In this document: positions 6,928-15,703 of the stretch, piece by piece
How positions within the stretch are numbered: position 1 is the stretch's first letter
Layout of the letters: every line of letters begins with the position of its first letter
Assembly: GCA_005884825.1 (NCBI GenBank)
Contig: VAZT01000125.1
Coordinates: 1 to 31,864 of the forward strand
DNA length: 31,864 nucleotides
Source: Alphaproteobacteria bacterium
GTDB lineage: Bacteria; Pseudomonadota; Alphaproteobacteria; ATCC43930; CGMCC-115725
Reading direction: 5' to 3'
Program-made: the position numbers and the translations under genes
The notes under the pieces: generated by a model
Told to the model about the DNA's origin: nothing
Database searches by the model: none
What the model saw: only the letters and a program-made list of their open reading frames with translations

Positions 6928-7923
6928 ATGGAATATCGGCAATTCGGCAAGACCGACCTCAAGGTCTCGGCGATCGGGTTTGGTTGCTGGGAAATCGGCG
7001 GCACTTACGGCCGGATCGACGAGCTTCAGTTTCGGCGCGCGGTCCAGCAAGCGATCGAGGGCGGCATCACCTGCTTCGACACCGCGGAAGCTTACGGCGT
7101 GGGGGTCTCCGAGCAAGCCTTGGCGCGGGCGCTCGACGGCCGTCGTCAGGATGTCTGTATCGTCACCAAGTTCGGAGTGGGGTACGAGGAAAAACCGACC
7201 CGTCGCGACAGCAGCCGCGCCCGTGTCATGGCGTCGATCGAGAAGAGCCTGCAAAGGCTACAGACGGACTATATCGACGTCTATCTCGTTCATTGGCCGG
7301 ACCCCGACACGCCGCTCGACGAGACGATGCGCGCTCTCGACGACATCGTGCAGCACGGCAAAGCGCGCTATATTGGCGTGTCGAACTTCCGGCTGGCGCA
7401 GATCGAGAGCTGCATGCGGGTGCGGCGCATCGATGTCGTCCAATATGGCTGGAACATGTTCGACCGGCGCATGCAAGCCGAGATCTTCCCGTATTGCGCG
7501 GCCCAGCAGATCGGCGTCATGGCTTATGGATCGCTCGCCTACGGGCTCCTGAGCGGCACCTTTGCCGCCGGCATGCAGTTCGAGGAGAGCGACTGGCGCT
7601 CGCGCGGCGGCATGCTCGGCAATCTCAACCTGTTCCGAACTTTGTTCGGGCCCGAGCATTTTCCCCGCAACCTCGCAGCCGTCGAGGATCTCAAGCGCCT
7701 CGCGGCGAAATACGGCAAGACTCTGCCGCAGTTCGCGCTGCGCTGGACCTTGAGCAGTCCGGTTGTAGGCACGGCGCTCGTCGGCTTTCGCGAACCGGCC
7801 GAGGTGACAGAGAACCTGCGAGCGCTCGGCTGGACCATCTCCGATGTCGATATGGCGGAGATTGACGCTATTCTCGCCCGGCATGGCTGCGTTACCGTGC
7901 CGCCGGGCTGGCTTGAAGATTAG
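6928..7923 (+). CDS. Aldo/keto reductase
   Basis: A 331-residue (beta/alpha)8-barrel oxidoreductase that would reduce an aldehyde or ketone with NADPH in the cytoplasm. The catalytic tetrad is visible: D51 and Y56 in FDTAEAYG, K81 in IVTKFG and H122 in YLVHWPDPD. The N-terminal MEYRQFGKTDLKVSAIGFGC is classic, and GVSNF and the NADP-binding segment near the C-terminus (GTALVGFREPAEV) are intact. I chose the ATG at 6928, which follows GGCGGGGG, rather than an upstream in-frame ATG at 6895. It is the first gene of a tight plus-strand run; the next start is 49 bases downstream. Its likely role is one redox step in the pathway served by the neighbouring hydrolases, but the substrate is unknown. 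Confidence 0.93.
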   Translation: MEYRQFGKTDLKVSAIGFGCWEIGGTYGRIDELQFRRAVQQAIEGGITCFDTAEAYGVGVSEQALARALDGRRQDVCIVTKFGVGYEEKPTRRDSSRARVMASIEKSLQRLQTDYIDVYLVHWPDPDTPLDETMRALDDIVQHGKARYIGVSNFRLAQIESCMRVRRIDVVQYGWNMFDRRMQAEIFPYCAAQQIGVMAYGSLAYGLLSGTFAAGMQFEESDWRSRGGMLGNLNLFRTLFGPEHFPRNLAAVEDLKRLAAKYGKTLPQFALRWTLSSPVVGTALVGFREPAEVTENLRALGWTISDVDMAEIDAILARHGCVTVPPGWLED

Positions 7924-7972
7924 CCGAAACAGGTGCGGCGCGCCGCACCGCCACGATGGGAGGAAGCACAAC

Positions 7973-9361
7973 ATGCCGGTTCAACGTTTCGCCCCGATGA
8001 CAAAGGATTTTGCGACCTTCGACTGCGACGCCCATGTCACCGAGCCGCCGCTGATCTGGGAGCGGGCCGCGGATTTCCTGACCCGCGACGAACTGGACGC
8101 GTTGAAGGCAACGATCTGGTGGGACGCCGAGAGCCGCCTCCTAATCGTCAACGGCCGCGCCGGTGTCGGGCTCGGCTCGCCGCGCAAGGGCGGCATTCCC
8201 GGGACGATGCGGGTCATCACCAATGCGGGGCCCGGGGTGAAGCATGATATTCAGCGCGCCCTCAACGTGCGCAATTTGAACCCGAAGACCGCGCTGACTC
8301 AGGAGCAGGTGGCCTATCTCGACCATGCCGGCTCCTACGAACCAAAGCCGCGCCTCAAGGACATGGACATTCAGGGCATCGATCAGGTCATGATCATCCC
8401 GACCGAGATCGATATTTATCCCTGGCTGGAGAACGCGCTCGGCGCCAAGGCGTTTTGCCGCGCCTACAACGAATGGGCCTACGAATACACCTTGGCCGAC
8501 CCCGAGCGGCTGTTCTTCGCCGCATTGATCCCGATGCAGCATCCGGATTACGCGGTCGAGGAGGTTCGCCGGGTCGCCGCTCAAGGCTGCCGGGTCGCGC
8601 TCGTCCGCCCGATGGATGCGCTCGGCAATTATCCGCTTCAACCGAAATACGAGCCGGTCTGGGACGCTCTGGAAGAGACCGGCATGGTTTACGGCATGCA
8701 CCCGTTCCCGGCCTTCGGCACCCTCAAGCCCAGCGGCTATAGCGAGCAATATTCGGGCGCCGAGCTGATCCGGCGCACGATCGCAACCGCCGGCCTGCCG
8801 CATTCATTCTTGTCGAACGTGCAAAATTTCCAGGCCGAGGCTGCGCTGTGGGTCACGATGGTCCTGATGTCCGGTTTCTTCGAACGGCACCCGAAGATTA
8901 ACGCCGCGGTGTTCGAGGCATCGTCGACCTGGCTCAGCTTTCTGCTCGACGAATGCGACAAGGCGTACCGGCTCTACCGCAACGAGCGCCAATTGCCGCC
9001 CTTGAAACGCCTGCCGAGCGAGACCTTCGCCGAGCATTGTATGACTGGGTTCGAGGGGGACGAGGCACCGCCGGCGCGCCTGCCGGAATTCTACGGCGAC
9101 ATCCTGGCCTGGTCGTCCGACGTCTATCACCATGACGGCGACGACGCCTGGCGGGCGATCGAGACGATGCAGAAATATGGCCTGCCGGTCGAAAACCAGG
9201 CCAAGTTCCTCGGCGGCAATGCCCGCCGCCTCTATAAGGTGCAGGCCCCGCGCCAGATCATCCGTGATCGCGTCACCGAGATCGAGCGCCCCGATTGGTG
9301 GCCGACCGAAGAGGAAATCCGCGCCTCGCTACGCCCGGAGGCGGCGATCACTCGAGGTTAA
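7973..9361 (+). CDS. Amidohydrolase-2 family metal-dependent hydrolase (or decarboxylase)
   Basis: A 462-residue TIM-barrel protein of the amidohydrolase-related family (COG2159 type), which includes hydrolases and non-oxidative decarboxylases such as ACMSD and gamma-resorcylate decarboxylase. The N-terminal FDCDAHVTEPP gives the D-x-H-x-x-E pattern expected for metal ligands. Later come MYxGMHPFPAFG-type His (VYGMHPFPAF), a conserved FEASSTWLSFLLDEC helix, and the SSDVYHHDGDDAW segment with the last Asp. I chose the ATG at 7973 because GGGAGG lies nine bases upstream; the open frame runs back to 7844 inside the reductase gene. It is followed after 24 bases by a lactonase-type gene. A paralogue lies at 10471-11763, so the operon carries two enzymes of this family, perhaps for successive steps. 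Confidence 0.9.
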   Translation: MPVQRFAPMTKDFATFDCDAHVTEPPLIWERAADFLTRDELDALKATIWWDAESRLLIVNGRAGVGLGSPRKGGIPGTMRVITNAGPGVKHDIQRALNVRNLNPKTALTQEQVAYLDHAGSYEPKPRLKDMDIQGIDQVMIIPTEIDIYPWLENALGAKAFCRAYNEWAYEYTLADPERLFFAALIPMQHPDYAVEEVRRVAAQGCRVALVRPMDALGNYPLQPKYEPVWDALEETGMVYGMHPFPAFGTLKPSGYSEQYSGAELIRRTIATAGLPHSFLSNVQNFQAEAALWVTMVLMSGFFERHPKINAAVFEASSTWLSFLLDECDKAYRLYRNERQLPPLKRLPSETFAEHCMTGFEGDEAPPARLPEFYGDILAWSSDVYHHDGDDAWRAIETMQKYGLPVENQAKFLGGNARRLYKVQAPRQIIRDRVTEIERPDWWPTEEEIRASLRPEAAITRG

Positions 9362-9385
9362 TGGAGCCAAAAGGGAGTACAGTAG

Positions 9386-10441
9386 ATGCCGCACGCTCTC
9401 TACGTTTGCCTGCAAGACGATGACAAGATTGCGTCCTTCGCGATTGACGCGGAAAGCGGCCGTCTAACGGCGCAGGCGGACGTGCCGGCTGTCGGCGGGC
9501 CGTCTGTGCTGGCGATCAGCCCGGATCGGAGAACCCTCTACCTCGGGCATCGCACCCAGCCGGCGATCTCGAGCTTCCGGATCGACCATGGTACCGGGGG
9601 ACTCACGTCGCTGGGCACCGTCTCAGCCATGCATCCGCCGACCTTTCTGGCACCCGACCGCACCGGGCGGTATCTGCTGTCCTGCTATTATCAAGGTGGC
9701 GGCGTGGCGGTGCACCACCTTGGGTCGCAAGGCGCAGTCGGCGCTCCGTCCCTCGATTGGCTGGCCACGGCGACCGGTGCCCACGCGATAGCGACCGATC
9801 CCTCCAACCAGTTCGCGTTTGTGCCGCATATCGCGCGTCTCAACGACAACGTCCTGGAGCCGCCGAAGGAGAACCCTGGCCCTAATATGATCATGCAGTT
9901 CCGGTTCGATGCGCAGACCGGCCGGCTGGCCCCCAATTCTCCGGCGCGGGTCGAGCCCGCCGAACGCCTCGGTCCACGCCACTACTGTTTTCATCCTACC
10001 CAGGATCTCGTTTACTTCTCCAACGAGCAGGGCTGCAGTGTAACGGGCTATCGGCTCGAGCGGGCGACCGGCACCCTCTCTCCTATGCAAACCATCACGA
10101 GCCTGCCTGCCGGGTTCACTGCCCGGAACACCTGCTCCCAGATTCACCTGACGCCGTCGGGGAAATTCCTCTATGTGGCCAATCGCGGCCACAACAGCAT
10201 CGCCGGGTTCGCCGTCGACGGCACCGGACATTTGACATCCGTCGGGCATGTGCCTACCGAAGCGGTCCCCAGCGCGTTCGGGCTCGACCCTGCCGGCCGT
10301 TTTCTCTTCGCCACCGGCACGGCGTCCGGCCGACTGGCGTCGTACCGCATCAATAGCGAGACGGGTGCATTGTCACCATTGGCAACTTATGGCGTGGGCC
10401 AGCGACCCGCGGCGGTGCTGGCGGCCCGCCTCGGCGGTTAG
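9386..10441 (+). CDS. Lactonase family protein (seven-bladed beta-propeller, YbhE/Pgl type)
   Basis: A 351-residue protein of the family that includes E. coli 6-phosphogluconolactonase (YbhE) and carboxy-cis,cis-muconate lactonizing enzyme. Repeated blades are visible through motifs such as LYVCLQDDDKIASFAID near the start, AISPDRRTLYLGHR, FLAPDRTGRYLLSCYY, HYCFHPTQDLVYFSNE, LTPSGKFLYVANRGHNSIAG and LDPAGRFLFATG. No signal peptide is evident. The ATG at 9386 has GGGAG about ten bases upstream. Because it is embedded between two amidohydrolases rather than beside pentose phosphate genes, I infer that it opens or forms a lactone in the local catabolic pathway, not 6-phosphogluconolactone. That is inference from context only. 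The family also contains members with no known activity. Confidence 0.88.
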   Translation: MPHALYVCLQDDDKIASFAIDAESGRLTAQADVPAVGGPSVLAISPDRRTLYLGHRTQPAISSFRIDHGTGGLTSLGTVSAMHPPTFLAPDRTGRYLLSCYYQGGGVAVHHLGSQGAVGAPSLDWLATATGAHAIATDPSNQFAFVPHIARLNDNVLEPPKENPGPNMIMQFRFDAQTGRLAPNSPARVEPAERLGPRHYCFHPTQDLVYFSNEQGCSVTGYRLERATGTLSPMQTITSLPAGFTARNTCSQIHLTPSGKFLYVANRGHNSIAGFAVDGTGHLTSVGHVPTEAVPSAFGLDPAGRFLFATGTASGRLASYRINSETGALSPLATYGVGQRPAAVLAARLGG

Positions 10442-10470
10442 CCGCGCGCAGCGTCGGCATGGAGAAGCTG

Positions 10471-11763
10471 ATGATGACGAAAGGCTTTGCGGTGTTCGAC
10501 GGCGACAGCCACGTCGTCGAGCCGCCCGAGCTGTGGGAGAAATATCTCGAGCCGGAATACCGCACGCTCGGAAAACACGCGCTGTGGCGGCATGAAGGCC
10601 GGACCGGATCGTATCTGAAGATCAACGGCGAGATCTTCCGCGACACAACGAACCCCAATCTGCCGCGACATGCGCTATGGCGACCCGGCATGAATTGGGA
10701 TGCGGTCGGGGAGCTTGACCCGAACACGAGGCATCCCATGAACGAAGGAGCTTGGGACCCGCAGGCCCGCCTCGCCGACATGGACGCGATGGGAATAGAC
10801 CAGACGCTTTTATATCCGACTTGGTTCGCCGAAGGGTTCTTTCTGGTGCGCGACCCGGATGTGGCGTATGCGCTGGCCCGCGCCTACAACGACTGGATAA
10901 CCGACTTCTGCAAGACCGCGCCGCAACAGCTTTTTGCCGCCGCGATACTGCCGCTGCAGGACATGGATTTCGCACTGGAGGAATTGCAGCGGGTGGCGCG
11001 AGTGCGATGTTTTCGCGCCGTCTTTATCCGGCCGATGTTTCTTGAAGGCCGCTATCTGAACCACCCCTATTACGACCCGCTCTGGGCGGAGCTGGAGCGG
11101 CTGGGGATCACGGCGGCGGTGCATTCGACGCCTGGCCTGTGGAACCCGGAGTGGACTTCGCACGGTCCGTTCTTCGAGAAAATCAAGGATCGGCTCGTGC
11201 AGCCGGCGCTCCCCGGGGGAGGCGGTGGACCATTTGCCGGCGGCAGCAGCGGCGCGCCCGGGACTACCACCTTCACTGGCGCCACCCCGCTCGGGCATCC
11301 GCTGGCGCCAATCCTCGCCAATTGGCTCGACAACCACATGTTCGTTGCATCGACCCTGATCGGCTTTACGGTCATGGAGCGCTATCCGGCGATGAAAGTC
11401 GTCGTGGCCCATGGCAAGGCCTCCTGGATGCAGGAAGTCATCGAGAAGATGGAAGCCTCGACCCGGGTGATCCCGCTGCTGCATCATTATCCGGTCAGCA
11501 CCGAGCCGGAAGAGATGTGGGAGCACGGCAACGTCATGCTCGGCTTTGATGCCGAGGAAAGGCTGGTCCGGAAACTGCCGCATGATTTTGCAGCGAAGGT
11601 CGTCTGGGGCTCGCGTTACCCGCACCACGATGCAACGAGCGCCTGGGATGCAATAGCCCAGTTGCGCAATGCCAATGTACCAGAGACTCTGATCGCCCGA
11701 ATGATGGGGCAGAACGCCGCCCATCAATTCGGCGTCGAGACTGTTCGCTACACTGCGGTATAG
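10471..11763 (+). CDS. Amidohydrolase-2 family protein, paralogue of 7973-9361
   Basis: A second member of the amidohydrolase-related family, about 430 residues. It opens MTKGFAVFDGDSHVVEPPEL, again giving D-x-H-x-x-E-P. The conserved core includes LADMDAMGIDQTLLYPTW, ALARAYNDWITDFC, AVHSTPGLW, and near the end VVWGSRYPHHDATSAWDAI with the last metal-site Asp/His region. An in-frame ATG at 10459 exists, but GGAGAAG places the ribosome at 10471 or 10474. About residues 246-270 hold an unusual Gly/Ser/Thr-rich segment (PGGGGGPFAGGSSG) not seen in the paralogue. It is probably a flexible loop or lid over the active site. The start lies about 30 bases after the lactonase stop, so it is in the same operon. 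Substrate unknown. Confidence 0.88.
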   Translation: MMTKGFAVFDGDSHVVEPPELWEKYLEPEYRTLGKHALWRHEGRTGSYLKINGEIFRDTTNPNLPRHALWRPGMNWDAVGELDPNTRHPMNEGAWDPQARLADMDAMGIDQTLLYPTWFAEGFFLVRDPDVAYALARAYNDWITDFCKTAPQQLFAAAILPLQDMDFALEELQRVARVRCFRAVFIRPMFLEGRYLNHPYYDPLWAELERLGITAAVHSTPGLWNPEWTSHGPFFEKIKDRLVQPALPGGGGGPFAGGSSGAPGTTTFTGATPLGHPLAPILANWLDNHMFVASTLIGFTVMERYPAMKVVVAHGKASWMQEVIEKMEASTRVIPLLHHYPVSTEPEEMWEHGNVMLGFDAEERLVRKLPHDFAAKVVWGSRYPHHDATSAWDAIAQLRNANVPETLIARMMGQNAAHQFGVETVRYTAV

Positions 11764-11918
11764 TTTGGCTCTTGCCGCATACGAGCGGCGGGCGATTGGC
11801 GTCCGCGCAACGTCTGCCGGAACTCCGGGGCAGTAAACGCCAACGAGATCAGGAAGGTGCACGCGACAAACTCGGGCGGATACCGCCGCCATCCGCAAGC
11901 GACGCGAGGAAACCGGCC

Positions 11919-11934
11919 ACATCATGGGTGATGT
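11919..11934. promoter_or_regulatory. Inverted repeat upstream of the MetX-like hydrolase
   Basis: ACATCA-TGGG-TGATGT is a perfect 6-bp dyad centred about 60 bases before the ATG at 11986. Its position would suit an operator, but no -35/-10 pair is clear around it and no regulator gene is nearby. A chance palindrome is possible. The rest of 11764-11985 shows nothing I can name. Confidence 0.25.
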
Positions 11935-11985
11935 TACAAAACGAGCAGAAGATCGTGCGGATGTCTCCTCGCAGGAGCCCTCGCC

Positions 11986-13089
11986 ATGTTGATTCGTGCC
12001 GTCCTTGCTGTTGGCCTCATCAGCATCGCTGCACCTGCCGCCGCCGAGCCCGAAAATTCCAACTGGCCCAACTACCAGGAGGCCAATTTCATCATCAAAG
12101 ACTACAAATTCGCCAGCGGCGAGACGCTACCCCAGCTGAAACTGCACTATCGCACTCTCGGCTCTGCGGAGCGCAACGCCGCCGGCGAGATCACCAATGG
12201 CGTGCTGCTGTTGCAGGGCAATACCGGCACGGGCGCCAACTGGCTGCGGCCGACCTTGGCCGACGAGCTGTTCAAGGAGGGACAGCCGTTGGATGCCGGG
12301 CGCTACTTCATCATTATCCCCGACGCCCTCGGTCGCGGCGGCTCGAGCAAACCGTCGGACGGGCTCAAAGGCAGTTTCCCGCACTACCGCTATCACGACA
12401 TGGTCGACAGCGCTCACCGGCTGGTAACCGACGGGCTCGAGGTCGCCCATCTGCGTCTGGTCATCGGCAGTTCGCTGGGTTGCATGCACAGTTTTCTGTG
12501 GGCCGAGATGTATCCCGATCTGATGGACGGGATCGTCGGCCTTTCCTGTCAGCCGGTCGAGGTCAGCGGGCGCAATTGGATCATGCGCCGCGCCGCGGCC
12601 GAGGCAATCCGCCACGACCCGGACTGGAAGAACGGCAATTACGACAAAAACCCGACCCACTACATCTACAGCGCGGCGGCGGGGTCGTTGATGCCAGAGA
12701 GCGCCGCGCGCATCCAGGAAATGGCGCCAACCCGCGCTGCCGCCGACCGGCTGTATGATGAGCGGGTAGCGCGGATCGCAAAGGGCGACGCCAACGATTC
12801 TTTGTGGGCGATCGAATCGATCGAGGACTACAGCCCCGAGGCCGATCTTCCCAAGATCAAGGCCAAGGTGCTGCTGATCAACACAGTGGAGGATGTCGCC
12901 AACCCGCCCGAGCTAGGCACGGTCGAGCGTGCGATGACGGAGATCAAGGAGGGCCGCTACGTGTTGATCCCATTCAGCGACAAAACTCATGGACATTTCA
13001 CTCATTACTACGCTGCCGTATGGAAACCCTATCTGATCAGCTTCATGGGAACGCTCCGCCCCGCGGCAGCGGCTGGAGGAACGAGATGA
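11986..13089 (+). CDS. Exported alpha/beta hydrolase of the MetX (homoserine acetyltransferase)-like family
   Basis: A 367-residue protein with a signal peptide: MLIRAVLAVGLISIAAPAAA, with likely cleavage after residue 20. It should therefore act in the periplasm. The fold matches the MetX branch of alpha/beta hydrolases: LHYRTLG, GVLLLQGNTGTGANWL, IIPDALGRGGSSKPSDGL, then the nucleophile elbow GSSLGCMH with S163. The acid is probably the Asp in INTVEDVANPPEL and the base a His in THGHFTHY. Biosynthetic MetX enzymes are cytoplasmic and have GGSxGG at the elbow. Export and the GSSLGC elbow argue for an esterase, amidase or acyltransferase instead. AGGAG precedes the ATG by eight bases. It is 222 bases downstream of the operon at 6928-11763 and may be a separate unit. 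Confidence 0.88.
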   Translation: MLIRAVLAVGLISIAAPAAAEPENSNWPNYQEANFIIKDYKFASGETLPQLKLHYRTLGSAERNAAGEITNGVLLLQGNTGTGANWLRPTLADELFKEGQPLDAGRYFIIIPDALGRGGSSKPSDGLKGSFPHYRYHDMVDSAHRLVTDGLEVAHLRLVIGSSLGCMHSFLWAEMYPDLMDGIVGLSCQPVEVSGRNWIMRRAAAEAIRHDPDWKNGNYDKNPTHYIYSAAAGSLMPESAARIQEMAPTRAAADRLYDERVARIAKGDANDSLWAIESIEDYSPEADLPKIKAKVLLINTVEDVANPPELGTVERAMTEIKEGRYVLIPFSDKTHGHFTHYYAAVWKPYLISFMGTLRPAAAAGGTR

Positions 13090-13162
13090 TGGAGGAGGTT
13101 CGGCTCGGTGCACCTTGCGGTAGGCTGGACAAGCGCCGCAGGTTCGCCAATCGACCGGGCAT

Positions 13163-13179
13163 GAGCGGCGCCGCTCTTT
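13163..13179 (+). terminator. Possible weak terminator after the MetX-like hydrolase
   Basis: GAGCGGCGCCGCTC is a perfect palindrome followed by TTT, about 75 bases after the stop at 13089 and before the convergent MFS gene. As RNA it would form a five-pair GC stem with a four-base loop. The U-run is short, so this is only a weak candidate. Nothing else in 13090-13266 is supportable. Confidence 0.3.
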
Positions 13180-13266
13180 GAGGTCGTGATCTGAGGATGC
13201 TGCTGGTCTGCACCGCCGGGCGAAACACCGATCCTAATGCGAACGGGGAAGCTCCTTCAATCATTG

Positions 13267-14500
13267 TCAGCTGGGTTCGCCGGCAGGCCGACGCAGCGCT
13301 CGAGCGACGGGCAATGCCGCAGCGCAGAAGAGCGCCATGACCCAGAACCCGTGCGCTCCGAAATGGGCATAGAGCTGGCCCGAGGCGAGCGTCAGCAACG
13401 CTGTCGGAACGCCAATGCCGACGGTGCCGTAGATCGTTAATGCGGTGGCGGCAAGGTGATGCGGAACGTTTTCTGCCAGGAGCCGCAGGCAGGTCAGGTG
13501 CAGGAGCGCGAAAGTCAGCCCGTGCAGCGGCTCTATGGCCGCCATCGCGGGGAGCCAGGCGGTCTCCGCCATGGTCGCCCAGCGCACGATTCCGGCAGCG
13601 GCGGCGAGCATCGCGGCCCCCGCCGGGCCGAGACGATCGAGCAACGGGCGGCCAACGAAGAAGAACACGATAACCTCGGCGGCGACCGACAGTGACCACA
13701 GTAGTCCGGCGGGGCCCGGCGCGATCCCGGACGCACCCCAGCGGATCACGGCAAAGCTGTCGTGCATCGCGTGGCTACCGAGGATCAATGCGGCGACGAG
13801 AACGATGCGGCGATAGAGCGGCAGCCGCAGCAGCGCTCCGAGCCCCGGAGCCATCGTTTTGTCCATCGCGGGCCGGGCAGCATCCGGCGTCGGCAGCAAA
13901 ACTGGCACATTTCGAGCGGCAAAGGCCGCCGCGGCGAGAAGTCCGGCATTCAGCCAGATCACCGTGATGATACCAAATCGCCCGATCGCCTGACCGGACA
14001 GCACCGTTCCGATAATGAAGGCAGCGGAGCCAGCACCACGCAACCAGCCGTAGTAGAAGCCGTGCGCGGACGGAGCGTTCAGTCGGGCAGGAACTGCGCT
14101 GCCGAGAGCCAGCGTATCGCTGAGCGGCGCAAGCGGAGCCAATGCTGCCGAATGGATCACGCCGACGATCAACAGCGGCCATAAGCCCCGCGCCGGCAGA
14201 TACCCCAGGGCGATCAATCCGGCGGCGGCCGAGCAAATGATGAGGACCGCCTTCGGGGCATCGAGCCTGTCGGCTAAGCGGCCAGCCGCCGGCCCGGCCG
14301 CCAAGCGGATTGCAAGTGCCGGCAGCCAGCACCAACGCGATCGCCTCCGAGGGCAGGCCGCGGCTGTCAAGAAGGCTCGGCAGATAAGGCGACTGAACGC
14401 CGAAGGCGGCATAAAGCGCGCCATACAGGACGAGAAACCGTGCAAGTGGGTTGCGAAGGGCGATCAGAAAGTTCGATCTTGCATAATGGCCCCGCGACAC
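13267..14500 (-). pseudogene. MFS transporter with a single-base frameshift
   Basis: The gene encodes a 12-span major facilitator of the HcaT-like (3-phenylpropionate symporter type) group. The N-terminal part from GTG 14500 reads NPLARFLVLYGALYAAFGVQ, then SPYLPSLLDSRGLPSEAIAL and VLAAG. The frame is then lost, and the remaining 11 or so spans continue in another frame from RLAAGPAAGRLADRLDAPKA to the C-terminus at 13267. The joint lies near 14314. Removing one base of the AA there (TT on the coding strand) would restore AAGTAIRLAAGPAAGRLAD, a normal loop. One indel in an otherwise clean gene may be a sequencing error or a recent mutation. It starts four bases after the stop of ku, so they may share a transcript. 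Confidence 0.8.
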
Positions 14501-14504
14501 ACGA

Positions 14505-15557
14505 TCAAGCCTTCCTGCGTCGTCTGGTACCGATCGTAGCCGGCCCGGCCGATCGCTCTCCGTTCCTTTTCGACCTCCCGGAGAGCGGTAACAACAATGC
14601 CGCCTGTCGCCGATCAGGCGCCGCCCTGTTCGGTTTCTGTCGGCTCGCAGCAGACCGTTTCTGGGTCGGAGCTTCCTCCGCGAGGCTGCGCTTCAAAGCG
14701 GCCATCAAATCGATTACGGGCGACGGTGTCGAAACCGCCCCCGGCTTGACGGCAAGCCCTTGCATTTTGGCCTCGATCAGCTGCTGCAGCGCCTCTTGAT
14801 AGCCGTCGCGGAACGTTCCCGGGTCGAATTTCCCTGTCCGCTGTCTGATGATCGCGCCGGCTATGGCCACCATCTCGGCATCGAGGTCGCCGTTGGCGCT
14901 GTCAAATTGTGATGCCCTAACTTCGGCGGCAGCTCGGAGCGTGAACAGCGCCATTCCGGTCCCGCGCGGTTCGATCATCACCATCCGCTCACGTCGGCTC
15001 AGAGTGAGCCGTCCGAGCCCGGCAACCCCCGCTTCGGCCATTGCCGCACCGATCACCCGGAGCGTTTCCACCGCGATCGGGCCGTCGGGGTAGACATAGT
15101 ACGGGCTGTCGAAATAAACGGGATCGATGTCGTTGCGCGTCAGGAATTTCTCCAGATCGATCACCTTCGAGCTTTCGACATCGAGGGCCTTCAGCTCCTC
15201 GGTGGTAAACGTGACGAATTGGCCGCGATTATATTCGTATCCTTTGACGATCTCCCTTTTCTCGATCTCCTCGCCGGTTCTGGGGTCATGCGGGCGGAGC
15301 GTGATTCGGGTGGCTGCGCTGCTCTGATCCGCTACATCCTCGTCGGCATCGCGTGCCACCATCGTCGCCCCGGATGTATTACCAGTATCCTGTCCGCGGC
15401 CTCGATCCGGCAAGCCGTCCTCGCCCTCATCGACCGACGCCGGTCGCCACACCTGGTGCAAGCGGACGGATTTCGTGCGGGTCGTCGCCGGCGACAGGTA
15501 GATCGGGCACGACACCAGAGAAAGGCGCAGGAAACCTCGCCAGCTCGCTCGTGGCAT
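14505..15557 (-). CDS. ku: Ku protein for non-homologous end joining
   Basis: Bacterial Ku forms a homodimeric ring on double-strand DNA ends and recruits ligase LigD. The start, MPRASWRGFLRLSLVSCPIY, is diagnostic. The core includes EEIEKREIVKGYEYNRGQFV, LKALDVESSKVIDLEKFL, DIDPVYFDSPYYVYPDG and LTLSRRERMVMIEPRGTGM. The C-terminus is a Lys/Arg-rich tail. I place the start at ATG 15557, six bases after GGAGGG. Compared with minimal bacterial Ku, an acidic, low-complexity stretch of roughly 40 residues (from about residue 41, SVDEGEDGLPDRGRG onward) is inserted after the first strands. I believe this resembles a rhizobial Ku subtype. No ligD is in the window, so partner and function must come from elsewhere in the genome. 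Confidence 0.95.
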   Translation of the reverse strand: MPRASWRGFLRLSLVSCPIYLSPATTRTKSVRLHQVWRPASVDEGEDGLPDRGRGQDTGNTSGATMVARDADEDVADQSSAATRITLRPHDPRTGEEIEKREIVKGYEYNRGQFVTFTTEELKALDVESSKVIDLEKFLTRNDIDPVYFDSPYYVYPDGPIAVETLRVIGAAMAEAGVAGLGRLTLSRRERMVMIEPRGTGMALFTLRAAAEVRASQFDSANGDLDAEMVAIAGAIIRQRTGKFDPGTFRDGYQEALQQLIEAKMQGLAVKPGAVSTPSPVIDLMAALKRSLAEEAPTQKRSAASRQKPNRAAPDRRQAALLLPLSGRSKRNGERSAGPATIGTRRRRKA

Positions 15558-15607
15558 AACCAACCCTCCCGTTGCAACGCATCAAGTCAACGGGTGGCGA
15601 GGAAACA

Positions 15608-15703
15608 ATGATCCTGTTCGGCGACGCTCGCCAACAGACATTTACCAAAGACCTCAAGGGTCGCCCGTCAGCCGCTCAGGCTGATCTGGGCCGGTCAGCC
15701 TAG
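15608..15703 (+). other. Very short open frame with a good ribosome site
   Basis: A 31-codon frame, MILFGDARQQTFTKDLKGRP onward, starts at ATG 15608 with GAGGAA five bases before it, divergent from ku. It has no recognisable motif or hydrophobic segment. It is listed only because it is the sole coding candidate in the 277-base gap between ku and the FHA gene. Confidence 0.15.

Noticed and set aside
10810..11925. Minus-strand open frame (371 codons) opposite the second amidohydrolase
   Set aside because: No recognisable motif, and the plus strand encodes a clear amidohydrolase.
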